DNA of 64,000 nt from Alphaproteobacteria bacterium (GTDB lineage Bacteria > Pseudomonadota > Alphaproteobacteria > Micropepsales > Micropepsaceae), in NCBI GenBank assembly GCA_021325375.1, contig JAJPHG010000039.1:34390-98389 (forward strand). The letters are read 5' to 3'. Shown here one piece after another: positions 18,392-27,741 of this stretch (position 1 is its first letter; every line of letters begins with the position of its first letter). Position numbers and translations under genes: made by a program. The notes beneath the pieces are model-generated. The model did not search any database, was not told the DNA's origin, and saw only the letters and a list, made by a program, of their open reading frames with translations.

Positions 18392-19564
18392 ATGAGCCCG
18401 ATCCGCCCCGCGATCCTGAACCTCGCCGTCAACGGCATCGCCCAGGTGGCGGGGCTGGGGCTGGGCGATCCCGATATCGTTCCGCTGTGGTTCGGCGAGA
18501 GCGATCTCGCCACGCCGAAATTCATCTGCGACGCCGCCAAGCAGGCGCTCGACGACGGCAAGACGTTCTATAGCGGCCAGCGCGGGACCCTGCCCCTGCG
18601 CGAGGCGATCCGCGACTTCCACAAGCGCACCATAGGCCGCGACATCGCGGTCGAGCGCATCTCGGTACCGGGTGCGGCCACGCTCGCCATCGTGACCGCG
18701 CTGCAATGCCTGGTCGAGAGCGGCGACAATGTGGTGATCGTGTCGCCGATCTGGCCCAGCGCCTTCGAGGCCGCGGCGGTGGTCGGCGCTGAGATCCGCT
18801 TCGCGCGGCTGGAGGAAGACTGGAACGCCGGGCGCTGGCGCCTCGACCTCGACAAGCTCTTCGCGCAATGCGACGCGCGCACCAAGGCGATCTTCGTCTG
18901 CTCGCCGGGCAATCCCACGGGCTGGGTGATGACGCAGGACGAGCAGCGCGCCATGCTCGACTTCGCGAGGCTGCGCGGCATCGCCATCGTCAGCGACGAG
19001 GTCTACGGCACGCTGGTCTTCGACGGAGCCAAGCACGCGCCCTCGTTCATTGAGATCGCCGGCGAGGACGACAATCTTTTCGTGATCAACAGCTTCTCCA
19101 AGCCCTGGGCGATGACGGGCTGGCGCATCGGCTGGCTGGTGCATCCCAAGAGCCTGGACGCGCAGATGAAGGTGATCTGCATCGCCAACAACACCGGGCC
19201 GACGAGCTTCGCGCAATACGGCGCGGTCGCCGCGCTGTCGCCGGAGGGCGACACGTTCCGGGCCACGATGCTCGAGCGTTGCCGCAAGGGCCGCGACGTG
19301 GTGCAGGATTTCGTCGACCGCCAGAACCGCATCCGCTGGATGCGGCCCGAAGGCGCGTTCTACGGGTTCCTGAAGATCGACGGCATGACCGACAGCCTCG
19401 CCTTTGCGGAAGATTTGTTGCTGCGAGCCCGCGTCGGCGTCGCCCCGGGCTCTGCGTTCAGTTCGCCGGGCGACGCGGCGGCGGATTCCTACATCCGCGT
19501 CTGCTTCGCCCAGGACACGGCGCGGCTGGCGGAAGGCCTGAAGCGGATCGCGGGGGCGATCTAA
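18392..19564 (+). CDS. Pyridoxal-phosphate aminotransferase, class I/II
   Basis: Fold-type I aminotransferase. WFGESDLATPKFICDAAKQAL near residue 35 is the N-terminal substrate region, SPGNPTGWV is the PLP-ring asparagine motif, and SFSKPWAMTGWRIGW contains the Schiff-base lysine. C-terminal GVAPGSAFSSPGDAAADSYIRVCFA ends in the carboxylate-binding arginine. 390 aa. It resembles aspartate/aromatic aminotransferases, but the substrate cannot be decided from sequence alone. Divergent from rpsB, convergent with dnaE. Confidence 0.88.
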   Translation: MSPIRPAILNLAVNGIAQVAGLGLGDPDIVPLWFGESDLATPKFICDAAKQALDDGKTFYSGQRGTLPLREAIRDFHKRTIGRDIAVERISVPGAATLAIVTALQCLVESGDNVVIVSPIWPSAFEAAAVVGAEIRFARLEEDWNAGRWRLDLDKLFAQCDARTKAIFVCSPGNPTGWVMTQDEQRAMLDFARLRGIAIVSDEVYGTLVFDGAKHAPSFIEIAGEDDNLFVINSFSKPWAMTGWRIGWLVHPKSLDAQMKVICIANNTGPTSFAQYGAVAALSPEGDTFRATMLERCRKGRDVVQDFVDRQNRIRWMRPEGAFYGFLKIDGMTDSLAFAEDLLLRARVGVAPGSAFSSPGDAAADSYIRVCFAQDTARLAEGLKRIAGAI

Positions 19565-19568
19565 AGCC

Positions 19569-19706
19569 CCACCCTCCCCTTGAGGGAGGGTCGACAATTT
19601 GCGCAGCGCAGCGAAGCAAATTTCGGGGAGGGGTAAAGCCGCAAGCGCCGAAACCCCTCCCCGAAAAATGCTTCGCATTTTTCGACCCTCCCTCAAGGGG
19701 AGGGTT
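19569..19706. repeat. Intergenic palindromic element, CCCTCCCC family, copy 2
   Basis: Near-identical to 3573-3709: outer arms CCACCCTCCCCTTGAGGG and CCCTCAAGGGGAGGG, inner arms GCAAATTTCGGGGAGGGG and CCCCTCCCCGAAAAATGC. Only the central spacer differs. It again lies exactly between two convergent genes (aminotransferase and dnaE), 4-6 bp from each stop. Confidence 0.88.
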
Positions 19707-19711
19707 GGATC

Positions 19712-22700
19712 TTAAACCGACTCCACCATCGCCACGCCGGGCATGGTCTTGATCGCGTTCTTCAGCGCGGGGGAGACCATGTGGCGCTTGGGGAGCGCGA
19801 TCTCGACTTCCTCGCCGCTCGCGCCGGGCACGACCAGCGTCACCAAACCCTTGCCGGGCTGCTTCAGATGCGCGGCGATGGGGCCGAGCGCGGCTTCGCT
19901 TTCGATGTGGATGCGCAGGCCCTCGCCGGCGTTCGCGGCGGCGGCGTCGAGGTCGGCGATCGAGGCGGCGCGCAGCTTGAGGTCGTCGCCGTCCCATTCG
20001 GCGCTGCAGGTGACGAGGACGGACTTGCCGGCCTCGAGCAGCGGGCGCGACGCGGCGAGCACTTCGGGGAACAGCATCACCTCGAACATGCCGCTGGCGT
20101 CGGAGAACGAGACGAACGCGTAGGATTGGTCGTTGCGGCTGCGGCGCTCATGCTTCTTGATCATGGTCCCGGCGAGCACCGCCTTGAAGCCGGAGCGGCG
20201 GCGGTCCTCGAGCAGCGAGGCGATGCTCACCGCGCCCAGGCGCTTGAGCGCGGCGGCATAAGAGTCCAGCGGATGGCCGGAGAGATAGAAGCCCATGGCG
20301 CTGAACTCCTCGCCCAGGCGCTCATGCACCGGCCAGTCGGCGGTCGCAGCCAAGCGCACGTCCTCATTCGTCTCGACCGCGCCGCCGAAGAGCGTCGTCT
20401 GTCCGCTCTCGCGCTCGCGTGCGTTGCGCTGGGCGCTGGAGAGCAGGATGTCGGACGACTCCACCATCTGGCGGCGATTGGGATTCAGCGCGTCGAACGC
20501 GCCTGCCCGCGCCAGGCTCTCGAAGGCGCGCTTGTTGACGAGCTTGGGATCGACGCGGCGCGCGAATTCGCCCGCAGAGCGGAACGGGCCGTTCTGCTCG
20601 CGCTCGGAGACGACGCTGTCCATCGCCTGGCGGCCGACGCCTTTGACGGCGGCGAGCGCGTAATAGACGACGCCCTTCTCCGCGTCGCAGGCGAACGCGG
20701 CCTCGGAGCGGTTGATGTCGGGCGGGAGCACCTTGACGCCCAGGCGCTGCGCCTCCTGGCGGAAGATGTTGAGACGGTCGGTATTGCCGATGTCGAGCGT
20801 CATCGAGGCGGCGAGGAACTCGACCGGATAGTTCGCCTTGAGATACGCCGTCTGATAGGCGACCTGGGCATAGGCCGCGGCGTGGCCCTTGTTGAAGCCG
20901 TAGCCCGCGAACTTCGCGGCCTGCTCGAAGATCTGCTCGGCGACGCTTTCCGACACGCCGTTCTTCTTCGCGCCCGCGATGAACTTCTCGCGATGCGGAT
21001 CCATTTCGGACTTGATCTTCTTGCCCATCGCGCGGCGCAGCAGATCGGCCTGGCCGAGCGAATAGCCGCCGAGCTCGCGGGCGATGTTCATGACGTCCTC
21101 CTGGTACGTCATGACGCCGAAGGTCTCCTTCAGGATCGGCTCGAGCTTGGGATGGAGGTATTCCGGCGGCTCCTTGCCGTTCTTGACGGCGATGTATTTG
21201 GGGATCGAGTCCATCGGGCCCGGGCGGTAGAGGGCGACGAGCGCGATGAGGTCGTGGATGCGGTCGGGCTTCATGCGGCGCAGCAGGTCGCGCATGCCCT
21301 GGCCTTCGAGCTGGAACACGCCGACGCTGTCGCCGCGCGCGAGCATCTCGTAAGCCGCCTTGTCGTCGAAATCGATGTTCTGGGTGTCGATCTCGATGCC
21401 GCGCCTCTTGAGCAGCTCCTCGGCCTTGGCGATGACGGTCAAGGTCTTCAGGCCGAGGAAGTCGAACTTGACGAGACCCGCCTTCTCCGCGTCCTCGTAA
21501 TCGAACTGCGTCACCGGCATCTCGGAGCGCGGGTCGCGGTAGAGCGGCAGGATCTCGTCGAGCGGCTTGTCGCCGATCACCACGCCGGCGGGATGCGTCG
21601 AGGCGTGGCGGTAGAGGCCCTCGATCTTCTCCACGATGGAGAAGAGCTTCTGCGCGATCGGCTCTGCTTCCGCGATCTGCTGCAGGCGCGGCTCGCTCTC
21701 GACCGCTTCCTTGAGCGTGACGGTCTTGCCGCCGATCGGGTTGGGCACGAGCTTGGCGATGCGGTCGACGAGGCCGAGCGGCATCTGCAGCACCCGGCCC
21801 GCGTCGCGCACCGCCGCGCGCGCCTGGAGCGAGCCCAGCGCGATGATGTGGGCTACGCGGTCCTCGCCGTATTTGTGGCGCACGTAGCGCACGACCTCGT
21901 CGCGCCGCTCCTGGCAGAAATCGATGTCGAAGTCCGGCATCGAGACGCGCTCGGGATTGAGGAAGCGCTCGAACAGCAGGCCGAAGCGGATCGGGTCGAG
22001 GTTGGTGATGTCGAGCGCCCAGGCGACGAGCGAGGTCGCGCCCGAGCCGCGCACGCCGACCGGGATGGAGTGCGCGCGCGTCCATTTCATGAAGTCGGAG
22101 ACGATGAGGAAATAGCCCGCGAACCCCATCTTCAGGATGACGCCGAGCTCGAACTCCAGCCGGTCGCGATAGACCTGCTCCTCGGCGTGGCGGCCGTGCC
22201 GCGCCAGACGCTCTGCCAGGCCCGTCTCGGCCTGGAAGCGGATCTCGTCCTCCGGCGTGCGGCCGGATTCGGGGACGAATTTCGGCAGGATCGGATCGCG
22301 CTTCTTGGGGCGGAAGGCGCAGCGGCGCGCGATCTCCAGCGTGTTCTCCAGCGCCTCGGGCAGGTCGGCGAATTGCGCCGCCATCTCGGCCGGCGTCTTG
22401 AAGCGGTGCTCGCGGGTCAGGCGGCGGCGATCGTCCTGGCTCACGAAGGTGGCATCGGCGATGCAGAGCAGCGCATCATGCGCCTCGTACATGTCGGCGC
22501 CGCCGAAATGGACGTCGTTGGTGGCGACCAGCGGCAGCGACTTCGCATAGGCGAGCTCGATCAGCTTGTCCTCCGCCGCGCGCTCTTCGGCGAGGCCGTG
22601 ACGCTGTAGCTCGACATAGAGACGATGCTGGAAAATCGCCGCGAGCCGGTCCAGCATCGCGCAAGCGGCGTCGGGCTGGCCCTCGACGATCAGGCGGTTG

Positions 22701-23152
22701 AGCGGCCCGCCGGGGCCGCCGGTCAGCGCGATCAGGCCTTCGGAATGCTCAGCCAGCATCGCGGCCTTCACATGCGGCCAGTCGCCCGGCTCGGCGCCGA
22801 GATAGGCCGCGCTGAGAAGCTTGGTCAGGTTGCGGTAGCCGGCGTCGTTCTGGACGAGCAGCGGCAGGCCCGGCGGCTTGCGCCGCGTGGCGAGCGCATT
22901 CGCGGGTGCCGCGTCCTCGAGCTCGACCGAGAGCAGGCAGCCCACGATCGGCTGGACGCCCGCCTTGGCGAGCGCATCGCTCAGCTCATAGGTGCCGAAG
23001 AGATTGTTGACGTCGGTGACCGCGACCGCGGGCATGCCCGCGTCATGCGCCAGGCTCGCGAGCTCCTTGGCCCGGATCGCGCCTTCGAGCAGCGAATAGG
23101 CGCTCTTCACCCGAAGGTGCACAAAGCCCGCCCGTTTGCGGTCCTCCGCCAT
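19712..23152 (-). CDS. dnaE: DNA polymerase III subunit alpha
   Basis: Replicative C-family polymerase catalytic subunit. The PHP domain starts at residue 9 (FVHLRVKSAYSLLEG). Catalytic palm aspartates are in PDFDIDFCQERRDEV (about 400) and the third in KFDFLGLKTL (about 560). Fingers/tandem HhH and an OB-fold (about 950-1060) follow. At 1146 aa it fits DnaE1 rather than the shorter mutagenesis polymerase DnaE2. The start is 89 bp downstream of a small membrane-peptide gene with a LexA-type box, so an SOS promoter may read into it. Confidence 0.96.
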   Translation of the reverse strand: MAEDRKRAGFVHLRVKSAYSLLEGAIRAKELASLAHDAGMPAVAVTDVNNLFGTYELSDALAKAGVQPIVGCLLSVELEDAAPANALATRRKPPGLPLLVQNDAGYRNLTKLLSAAYLGAEPGDWPHVKAAMLAEHSEGLIALTGGPGGPLNRLIVEGQPDAACAMLDRLAAIFQHRLYVELQRHGLAEERAAEDKLIELAYAKSLPLVATNDVHFGGADMYEAHDALLCIADATFVSQDDRRRLTREHRFKTPAEMAAQFADLPEALENTLEIARRCAFRPKKRDPILPKFVPESGRTPEDEIRFQAETGLAERLARHGRHAEEQVYRDRLEFELGVILKMGFAGYFLIVSDFMKWTRAHSIPVGVRGSGATSLVAWALDITNLDPIRFGLLFERFLNPERVSMPDFDIDFCQERRDEVVRYVRHKYGEDRVAHIIALGSLQARAAVRDAGRVLQMPLGLVDRIAKLVPNPIGGKTVTLKEAVESEPRLQQIAEAEPIAQKLFSIVEKIEGLYRHASTHPAGVVIGDKPLDEILPLYRDPRSEMPVTQFDYEDAEKAGLVKFDFLGLKTLTVIAKAEELLKRRGIEIDTQNIDFDDKAAYEMLARGDSVGVFQLEGQGMRDLLRRMKPDRIHDLIALVALYRPGPMDSIPKYIAVKNGKEPPEYLHPKLEPILKETFGVMTYQEDVMNIARELGGYSLGQADLLRRAMGKKIKSEMDPHREKFIAGAKKNGVSESVAEQIFEQAAKFAGYGFNKGHAAAYAQVAYQTAYLKANYPVEFLAASMTLDIGNTDRLNIFRQEAQRLGVKVLPPDINRSEAAFACDAEKGVVYYALAAVKGVGRQAMDSVVSEREQNGPFRSAGEFARRVDPKLVNKRAFESLARAGAFDALNPNRRQMVESSDILLSSAQRNARERESGQTTLFGGAVETNEDVRLAATADWPVHERLGEEFSAMGFYLSGHPLDSYAAALKRLGAVSIASLLEDRRRSGFKAVLAGTMIKKHERRSRNDQSYAFVSFSDASGMFEVMLFPEVLAASRPLLEAGKSVLVTCSAEWDGDDLKLRAASIADLDAAAANAGEGLRIHIESEAALGPIAAHLKQPGKGLVTLVVPGASGEEVEIALPKRHMVSPALKNAIKTMPGVAMVESV

Positions 23153-23241
23153 TCACGCCTCGATTCGCCGCCGACAAGGCAGCCAGTATCCCGCGCGGGG
23201 CCGCACGCGCGAGAGCCCCGCGCGCTCCATCCACAGGCCCG

Positions 23242-23343
23242 TCAGCCCGCGAAAATCGCCTGCGCCGCCGCGGTCAGGGCGAAAGACGACGCCATGAAGC
23301 ACAAAAGCCCGATCCCCGCCGCCGCATCCTTGAGCCAAGCCAT
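23242..23343 (-). CDS. 33-aa single-pass membrane peptide, predicted SOS-regulated
   Basis: Too short for the ORF track. ATG 23343 to TGA gives a 33-aa peptide starting MAWLKDAAAGIG, with one hydrophobic helix (about residues 9-31). GGGAGT sits 5 bp before the ATG. A sigma-70-like promoter (TTGACG-N17-TACGGT) contains a GTTC-N7-GTTC LexA-type box in its spacer. It is directly upstream of dnaE on the same strand. Size, single membrane helix and SOS control recall Caulobacter SidA, an SOS-induced cell-division inhibitor, but I cannot show homology. A related C-terminal sequence occurs at 24638-24790. Confidence 0.6.
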   Translation of the reverse strand: MAWLKDAAAGIGLLCFMASSFALTAAAQAIFAG

Positions 23344-23370
23344 GGTCCACTCCCGTCCAAAAGAGCGGCG

Positions 23371-23399
23371 ACCGTATTTGTTCTTGTATTGTTCGTCAA
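23371..23399 (-). promoter_or_regulatory. Promoter with LexA-type SOS box (GTTC-N7-GTTC)
   Basis: On the minus strand, -35 TTGACG (23394-23399) and -10 TACGGT (23371-23376) are spaced by 17 bp. The spacer holds the alphaproteobacterial LexA consensus as GTTC (23380-23383), 7 bp, GTTC (23391-23394) on the plus strand. An overlapping inverted repeat TTGTTC-GTCAA-GAACAA is also present. LexA bound here would block the promoter. The predicted transcription start is near 23364, 21 nt before the small ORF. Confidence 0.65.
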
Positions 23400-23474
23400 G
23401 AACAAAACGAGATCACACCGGATTGTGAGCCCCGCCCCCTTGGCGGGTGCGCTCGGAGCGAAATAGCGTCCGAT

Positions 23475-24641
23475 ATGCGCCGCTTCCGCCCCTTCGCCCT
23501 TGTCTTCGCCCTTGTGGCCGCCTCCGCCGCCCAGGCGGGCGACGACGCGCGCCAAGCCGTCAATGAGGGCCTCGCCACCTTCCGCGCCGGCGATACCGAC
23601 CATGCGATCCGCCTCCTCACCGACGCGATCAACTCCCACGAGCTGGGCGAGACGACGCTGGCGACCGTCTATTACGACCGCGGCGGGATGTATCTCGCCA
23701 AGGCCGATTACGACGACGCGATCGCGGACGCCGACAAGGCGGTCAAGCTGTGGCCGGGCTATGGCGACGCGCTGAAGCTGCGCGGCACGGCGCATTTCGC
23801 CAGGAACGACGCGGACGCAGCGATTGCGGACTTCCGCGCGGCCTCGGCCGCCCTGCCCCATGACCTGGGCGTGCATGTCGATCTCGGCAATGCGCTGCGC
23901 GTGAAGGGCCGCTTCGACGAGGCGCTCGCCGAGTTCTCTGCCGCCATCGCCATGAAGCCCAACGCGCTGGCTTACGCGGGACGAGCGGTCGTCTACATTT
24001 CCATGAACAGGAGCGAGCCCGCGATCGCCGATCTGAACGAGGCGATCCGGCTCCAGCCCGACTACGTCACCGCCTATGTCGACCGCGCCGGCGCCTACAG
24101 CACGCTCGGCAAGTTCGATCTCGCCGCGGCCGATTTCGAGACGGTGCTGAAATACCGCCCGGGCGACGCCAACGCGACGGCGGGGCTGGCGAACGCCCAT
24201 GCGAGGCTCGGCCGTGTCGACCAGGCGATGGCAGGGTACGACCAGATGCTCGCCGCCAACCCGAGCGATCCGTCGGCGCACCGCAAGCGCGGCGACGCGC
24301 TGTTCGCGGCGCGTCAGTATGCCAAGGCCATCGACGACTACACGGCGGCGCTTGCGGCCGCGCCGGACGCCTCGACGCTGATGAACCGCGGCGCGGCGTA
24401 TCATTCGCTCGGCCAGTTCGCGCGCGCGATCGACGACTACACGGCCGCATTGAAGCTCACGCCCGACGACGCGCGGATCTACAACAATCGCGGCAACGCC
24501 TATGCCGCGATGAGCAAGTTCGACCAGGCGATCGCCGACTACGACGCCGCCTTGCGCATCCAGCCCGGCTACGCCGAAGCCATGCGCAACCGCGACGGCG
24601 CGATGAAGGCCAAGACGACCGGCAAGAAGGTGCAGGGCTAG
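23475..24641 (+). CDS. Secreted tetratricopeptide repeat protein
   Basis: Signal peptide MRRFRPFALVFALVAASAAQAG, then about ten TPR units covering the rest (for example AIADADKAVKLWPGYGDALKLRGTA and AIDDYTAALKLTPDDARIYNNRGNAY). 388 aa, probably periplasmic scaffold. No enzymatic domain is visible, so the partner is unknown. It diverges from the SOS promoter and small peptide gene (132 bp apart). Its stop overlaps the stop of a convergent small ORF at 24638. Confidence 0.8.
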   Translation: MRRFRPFALVFALVAASAAQAGDDARQAVNEGLATFRAGDTDHAIRLLTDAINSHELGETTLATVYYDRGGMYLAKADYDDAIADADKAVKLWPGYGDALKLRGTAHFARNDADAAIADFRAASAALPHDLGVHVDLGNALRVKGRFDEALAEFSAAIAMKPNALAYAGRAVVYISMNRSEPAIADLNEAIRLQPDYVTAYVDRAGAYSTLGKFDLAAADFETVLKYRPGDANATAGLANAHARLGRVDQAMAGYDQMLAANPSDPSAHRKRGDALFAARQYAKAIDDYTAALAAAPDASTLMNRGAAYHSLGQFARAIDDYTAALKLTPDDARIYNNRGNAYAAMSKFDQAIADYDAALRIQPGYAEAMRNRDGAMKAKTTGKKVQG

Positions 24642-24790
24642 GAGAACAAAGCGCTCAGCGCGTCCATAAGCACGGAAGTGGACGCGATGAACGCCACAAG
24701 TCCTAACGCCGCGCCCAAATCCTTAAGCCAGAGAACAAAACGGCTTTGGGCCGTATCCTTAAGGATTTCGAAGTGATGCACCGCTGCCAT
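24638..24790 (-). CDS. Possible small membrane protein related to the 33-aa peptide
   Basis: The C-terminal part, WLKDLGAALGLVAFIASTSV and on to DALSALFS, aligns by eye with WLKDAAAGIGLLCFMASSFA of the peptide at 23242-23343. The equivalent start position is GTT, not a start codon. The nearest in-frame ATG is 24790, giving 50 aa with an unrelated N-terminal 20 residues and no clear ribosome-binding site. It may be a decayed paralogue or an N-terminally extended variant. It converges on the TPR gene with overlapping stops. Confidence 0.35.
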   Translation of the reverse strand: MAAVHHFEILKDTAQSRFVLWLKDLGAALGLVAFIASTSVLMDALSALFS

Positions 24791-24920
24791 GCGGGGGTAA
24801 CTTCGCAAAGCGCGATCGGTTCCGATGGTCCGTGTACGGTTAAACAAGGGATATGCACGCGGCGCGTGCAGGCCGCACCGATGCGATCTTTGAGATGCTT
24901 TCGGCGTCCCAAAATCTAAA

Positions 24921-25088
24921 TGTCATGGCCCGCGAATGCGGGCCACCCAGTTGGGTTCTGCATGATCTTTAGAAGATTCACGCGGAGCCGCGGAGGTCCT
25001 TTTCTTCTCAGCGACTCCGCGTCTCCGCGTGCGATTTTTTAGACCGAGCCGGTGTCCCCTGGGTGGCCCGCATTCGCGGGCCATGACA
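24921..25088. repeat. Nested palindromic element, GTCATGGCC family, copy 1
   Basis: Outer arms are a perfect 30-bp inverted repeat (24921-24950 and 25059-25088; begins TGTCATGGCCCGCGAATGCG). Each outer arm also contains its own hairpin (GGCCCGCGAATGCGGGCC). Inner arms of 17 bp, CACGCGGAGCCGCGGAG (24979-24995) and CTCCGCGTCTCCGCGTG (25015-25031), pair with one mismatch. The same inner arms recur in the element at 33593-33806. Located between the convergent TPR and methyltransferase genes. Confidence 0.88.
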
Positions 25089-25116
25089 AATGTGGTTTGA
25101 TCATCTAGGTGGCGAC

Positions 25117-25776
25117 CTAATCCGCCACCACCAGCGCGACCGCCAGGCCGTCATGGCCTTTCACGCCGACGGTCTGGAGCGCGGTCGCCGATACGCGCGG
25201 CTCGGCGGCCATGATCTCATAAAGGCGGCGGATGCCTTCGACGTTCGCATCGCCGCCCTTCGTATCGAGCACGCGGCCCTCGCGCACGACGTTGTCGACG
25301 ACGATGACGCTGCCCTTGCGCGACAGCTTCAGGCACATGCGGAAATAATCCGGATTGGATTGCTTGTCGGCGTCGATGAACGAGAAATCGAACGGACCTT
25401 TCAACCTCGGCAGCGTGTCGATCGCCGCACCCGTGATGACCGTCACCTTGTCCGCGAGCCCCGCATTCGCGACGTTCGCGCGCGCGACCTCGGCGTGCTT
25501 GGGATTGTATTCGAGCGTGACGAGCTCGCCGCCCTCGGGCAGCGCGCGCGCCAGCCAGATCGCGCTGTAGCCGCCGAGCGTGCCGACCTCGAGGATGCGT
25601 CGCGCGCCGATCATCCGCGCCATCAGGTTGAGCAGCTTGCCCTGGTTCGGCGCCACCGCGATGTCGGGAAGCCCCGCCGCCGCGGCCGCCTTGCGCGCGG
25701 CGTCCAGCGCCGGATCGTCGCCGATCAGCACGCTCTCGAAATAGGCGTCGACGTCTTCCCAAAGCTTCCGGCTCAT
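25117..25776 (-). CDS. SAM-dependent O-methyltransferase (COMT-like, family 3)
   Basis: 219-aa class I methyltransferase of the caffeoyl-CoA/catechol O-methyltransferase type. SAM-binding motif I is [19 protein letters not shown] (about 62-80). The acidic [13 protein letters not shown] follows, then [16 protein letters not shown] and [13 protein letters not shown] with the metal-binding aspartates. The start ATG overlaps the lolD stop (ATGA), so it is read with the lol operon, but the substrate is unknown and no pathway neighbour helps. It interrupts the lolD-dnaE adjacency I know from related genomes. Confidence 0.85.
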   Translation of the reverse strand: MSRKLWEDVDAYFESVLIGDDPALDAARKAAAAAGLPDIAVAPNQGKLLNLMARMIGARRILEVGTLGGYSAIWLARALPEGGELVTLEYNPKHAEVARANVANAGLADKVTVITGAAIDTLPRLKGPFDFSFIDADKQSNPDYFRMCLKLSRKGSVIVVDNVVREGRVLDTKGGDANVEGIRRLYEIMAAEPRVSATALQTVGVKGHDGLAVALVVAD

Positions 25777-26486
25777 GATTTCGCTCCGAGTTTTCCACCA
25801 TCGAGCAACTTGCCTTCGTGCAGGATCAGCGCGCGGTCGAGGCGGGCGGCGAGTTCGAGATTGTGGGTGGCGACGAGGGCTGCGGTGCGCTCCTTGCGCA
25901 CGATGGCGATGAGCGCGTCGAACACGCCCGCCGCGGTGCGCGGATCGAGGTTGCCGGTCGGCTCGTCCGCCAGCAGCACGCGCGGATGGTTGGAAAGCGC
26001 GCGCGCGATGGCGACGCGCTGCTGCTCGCCGCCGGAGAGCTGCGCCGGGCGGTGGCTGAGCCGCGCGCTCAAGCCCATGATGTCGAGGAGCCGGCGCGCC
26101 TCGGCCTCCGCCGCGGCTTTCGATTTGCCGGCGATGAGCTGGGGCAGCACGACATTCTCGAGCGCGCTGAACTCGGGCAGCAGATGATGCGCCTGATAGA
26201 CGAAGCCGATCGTGTCGCGCCGAAGACGCGTGCGCTCGGCGTCGGAAAGGCTCGAGGCGGGCGCGCCGCCGACCATCACCTCGCCGCTCGACGGCGCTTC
26301 GAGCAGGCCGGCCATGTGCAGAAGCGACGACTTGCCGGCGCCGGACTGCCCCACCAGCGCCACGACCTCGCCCTCCTTGAGCGCGAGACTGACGTCGCGG
26401 AATATTTCGAGCGTGCTTTCGCCTTGCGCATAGCGGCGCGCAACCTTGTCGAGGCGCAACGCGGCATCGGCCAGCGCGTCACTCAT
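25773..26486 (-). CDS. lolD: Lipoprotein-releasing ABC transporter ATP-binding protein
   Basis: ATPase of the LolCDE complex that extracts lipoproteins from the inner membrane for LolA. Walker [10 protein letters not shown] (about 44-52), ABC signature [15 protein letters not shown], Walker [13 protein letters not shown] and the H-loop ATHN are all present. 237 aa. It overlaps the lolC/E gene by 8 bp and the downstream methyltransferase by 4 bp. Confidence 0.93.
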   Translation of the reverse strand: MSDALADAALRLDKVARRYAQGESTLEIFRDVSLALKEGEVVALVGQSGAGKSSLLHMAGLLEAPSSGEVMVGGAPASSLSDAERTRLRRDTIGFVYQAHHLLPEFSALENVVLPQLIAGKSKAAAEAEARRLLDIMGLSARLSHRPAQLSGGEQQRVAIARALSNHPRVLLADEPTGNLDPRTAAGVFDALIAIVRKERTAALVATHNLELAARLDRALILHEGKLLDGGKLGAKS

Positions 26487-27741
26487 AGCGCAGCGCCTCC
26501 ACCGGATCGAGGCGCGACGCGCGCCAGGCGGGATAGAGCGTCGCCAGGAACGACAAGCTCAGCGCCATGATCACGACAGAGGCGACCTCGCCCGTCTCCA
26601 TGCGCGCCGGCATGCGTTCGAGAAAATAGATCGTGGGGTCGAACAGCGTCGTGCCGGTGAGCTTCGACAGGCCCTGGCGGATCGACTCGATGTTGGCGCA
26701 GAACACCACCCCGATGAGGAAGCCGATCAAGGTGCCCGCGACGCCGATGCTGGCACCCGCGATCATGAACACGCGCATCATCGCGCCGCTGGTGGCGCCC
26801 ATGGTGCGCAGGATCGCGATGTCGCGCGTCTTGTCCTTCACCAGCATGATGAGGCCGGAGATGATGTTGAGGGCCGCGACCAGCACGATCAAGGTCAGGA
26901 TCATGAACATCACGTTGCGCTCGACCTCGATGGCGTCGAAGAAGCTCGAGTCGATATCCTGCCAGGTGTAGGTGCGCGCATAGGCGCCCGCGGCCTGGCT
27001 CACCGGCGCGGCAAGTTCTTTGACGCGGTCGGGATCGACCGTCATCACCTCGATGCCGCTGACCGTGGCCCCCATGTTGAAATAGAGCTGCGCCTGCTCC
27101 AGCGGCATGAAGATGTAGCTCTGGTCGTATTCCGACATGCCGATGCTGAAGGTGCCGGCGATGCGATACGTCTTGATGCGCGGCGTGACGCCGAACGGGG
27201 TGACGTTGCCGCGCGGCGCGATCAAGGTTATGCCCATCCCGGGCGCAAGGCGCAGACGCTCCGCCAGCCGCGAGCCGATGATCACCGCGTCGTCGCCCTT
27301 GAACGCGCCGAGCGTGCGGGGATCGAGCGAGTTCGAGACGACCGTCATGCGCTTGAGATCCTCGGCCCGGATGCCGCGCACCACGACGCCGAGCGAGGCG
27401 CCGCTCGCGCTCGCCATCACCTGGCCCTCGACGACGGGGGCCGCGCTCGTCACGCCGGGGACGGCACGGACCTGTTTCACGATCTGGTCGAAATCGGGCA
27501 GCGCCCCCTGCACGCCCTGGACCATGATATGGCCCTTCAGCCCCAGGATGCGCGACAGGAGGTCGTGGCGGAACCCGTTCATCACCGCCATCACGATGAT
27601 CAAGGCCGCGACGCCGAGCGCGATGCCGAGCAGCGACAGGATCGAGATGATCGAGACGAACCCTTCCTTCCGCGTCGGCCGCAGATAGCGCCCCGCGAGC
27701 ATCCACTCGAAACGGGAAAAGGGCCGGGTCGCGGAGGCCAT
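26479..27741 (-). CDS. lolC: Lipoprotein-releasing ABC transporter permease (LolC/LolE)
   Basis: Inner-membrane subunit of the lipoprotein-releasing system, 420 aa. The N-terminal helix lies in [32 protein letters not shown] large periplasmic MacB-like domain (about 55-260) is followed by the FtsX domain with three helices near the C-terminus. Alphaproteobacteria often have one LolC/E (LolF) gene, so the subunit may be a homodimer. The start codon overlaps the stop of the antitoxin gene by one base (TGATG), so its translation is coupled to the toxin-antitoxin pair. Confidence 0.92.
   Translation of the reverse strand: MASATRPFSRFEWMLAGRYLRPTRKEGFVSIISILSLLGIALGVAALIIVMAVMNGFRHDLLSRILGLKGHIMVQGVQGALPDFDQIVKQVRAVPGVTSAAPVVEGQVMASASGASLGVVVRGIRAEDLKRMTVVSNSLDPRTLGAFKGDDAVIIGSRLAERLRLAPGMGITLIAPRGNVTPFGVTPRIKTYRIAGTFSIGMSEYDQSYIFMPLEQAQLYFNMGATVSGIEVMTVDPDRVKELAAPVSQAAGAYARTYTWQDIDSSFFDAIEVERNVMFMILTLIVLVAALNIISGLIMLVKDKTRDIAILRTMGATSGAMMRVFMIAGASIGVAGTLIGFLIGVVFCANIESIRQGLSKLTGTTLFDPTIYFLERMPARMETGEVASVVIMALSLSFLATLYPAWRASRLDPVEALRYE

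Noticed and set aside
19781-22609. 942-aa plus-strand ORF inside dnaE
   Set aside because: Antisense shadow of dnaE with no recognisable domain.
23153-23350. 65-aa minus ORF overlapping the 33-aa peptide (MDHGLAQG...)
   Set aside because: Its GTG start has no ribosome-binding site and the product is arginine/glycine-rich with no membrane helix or similarity; the other frame has both RBS and a plausible helix.
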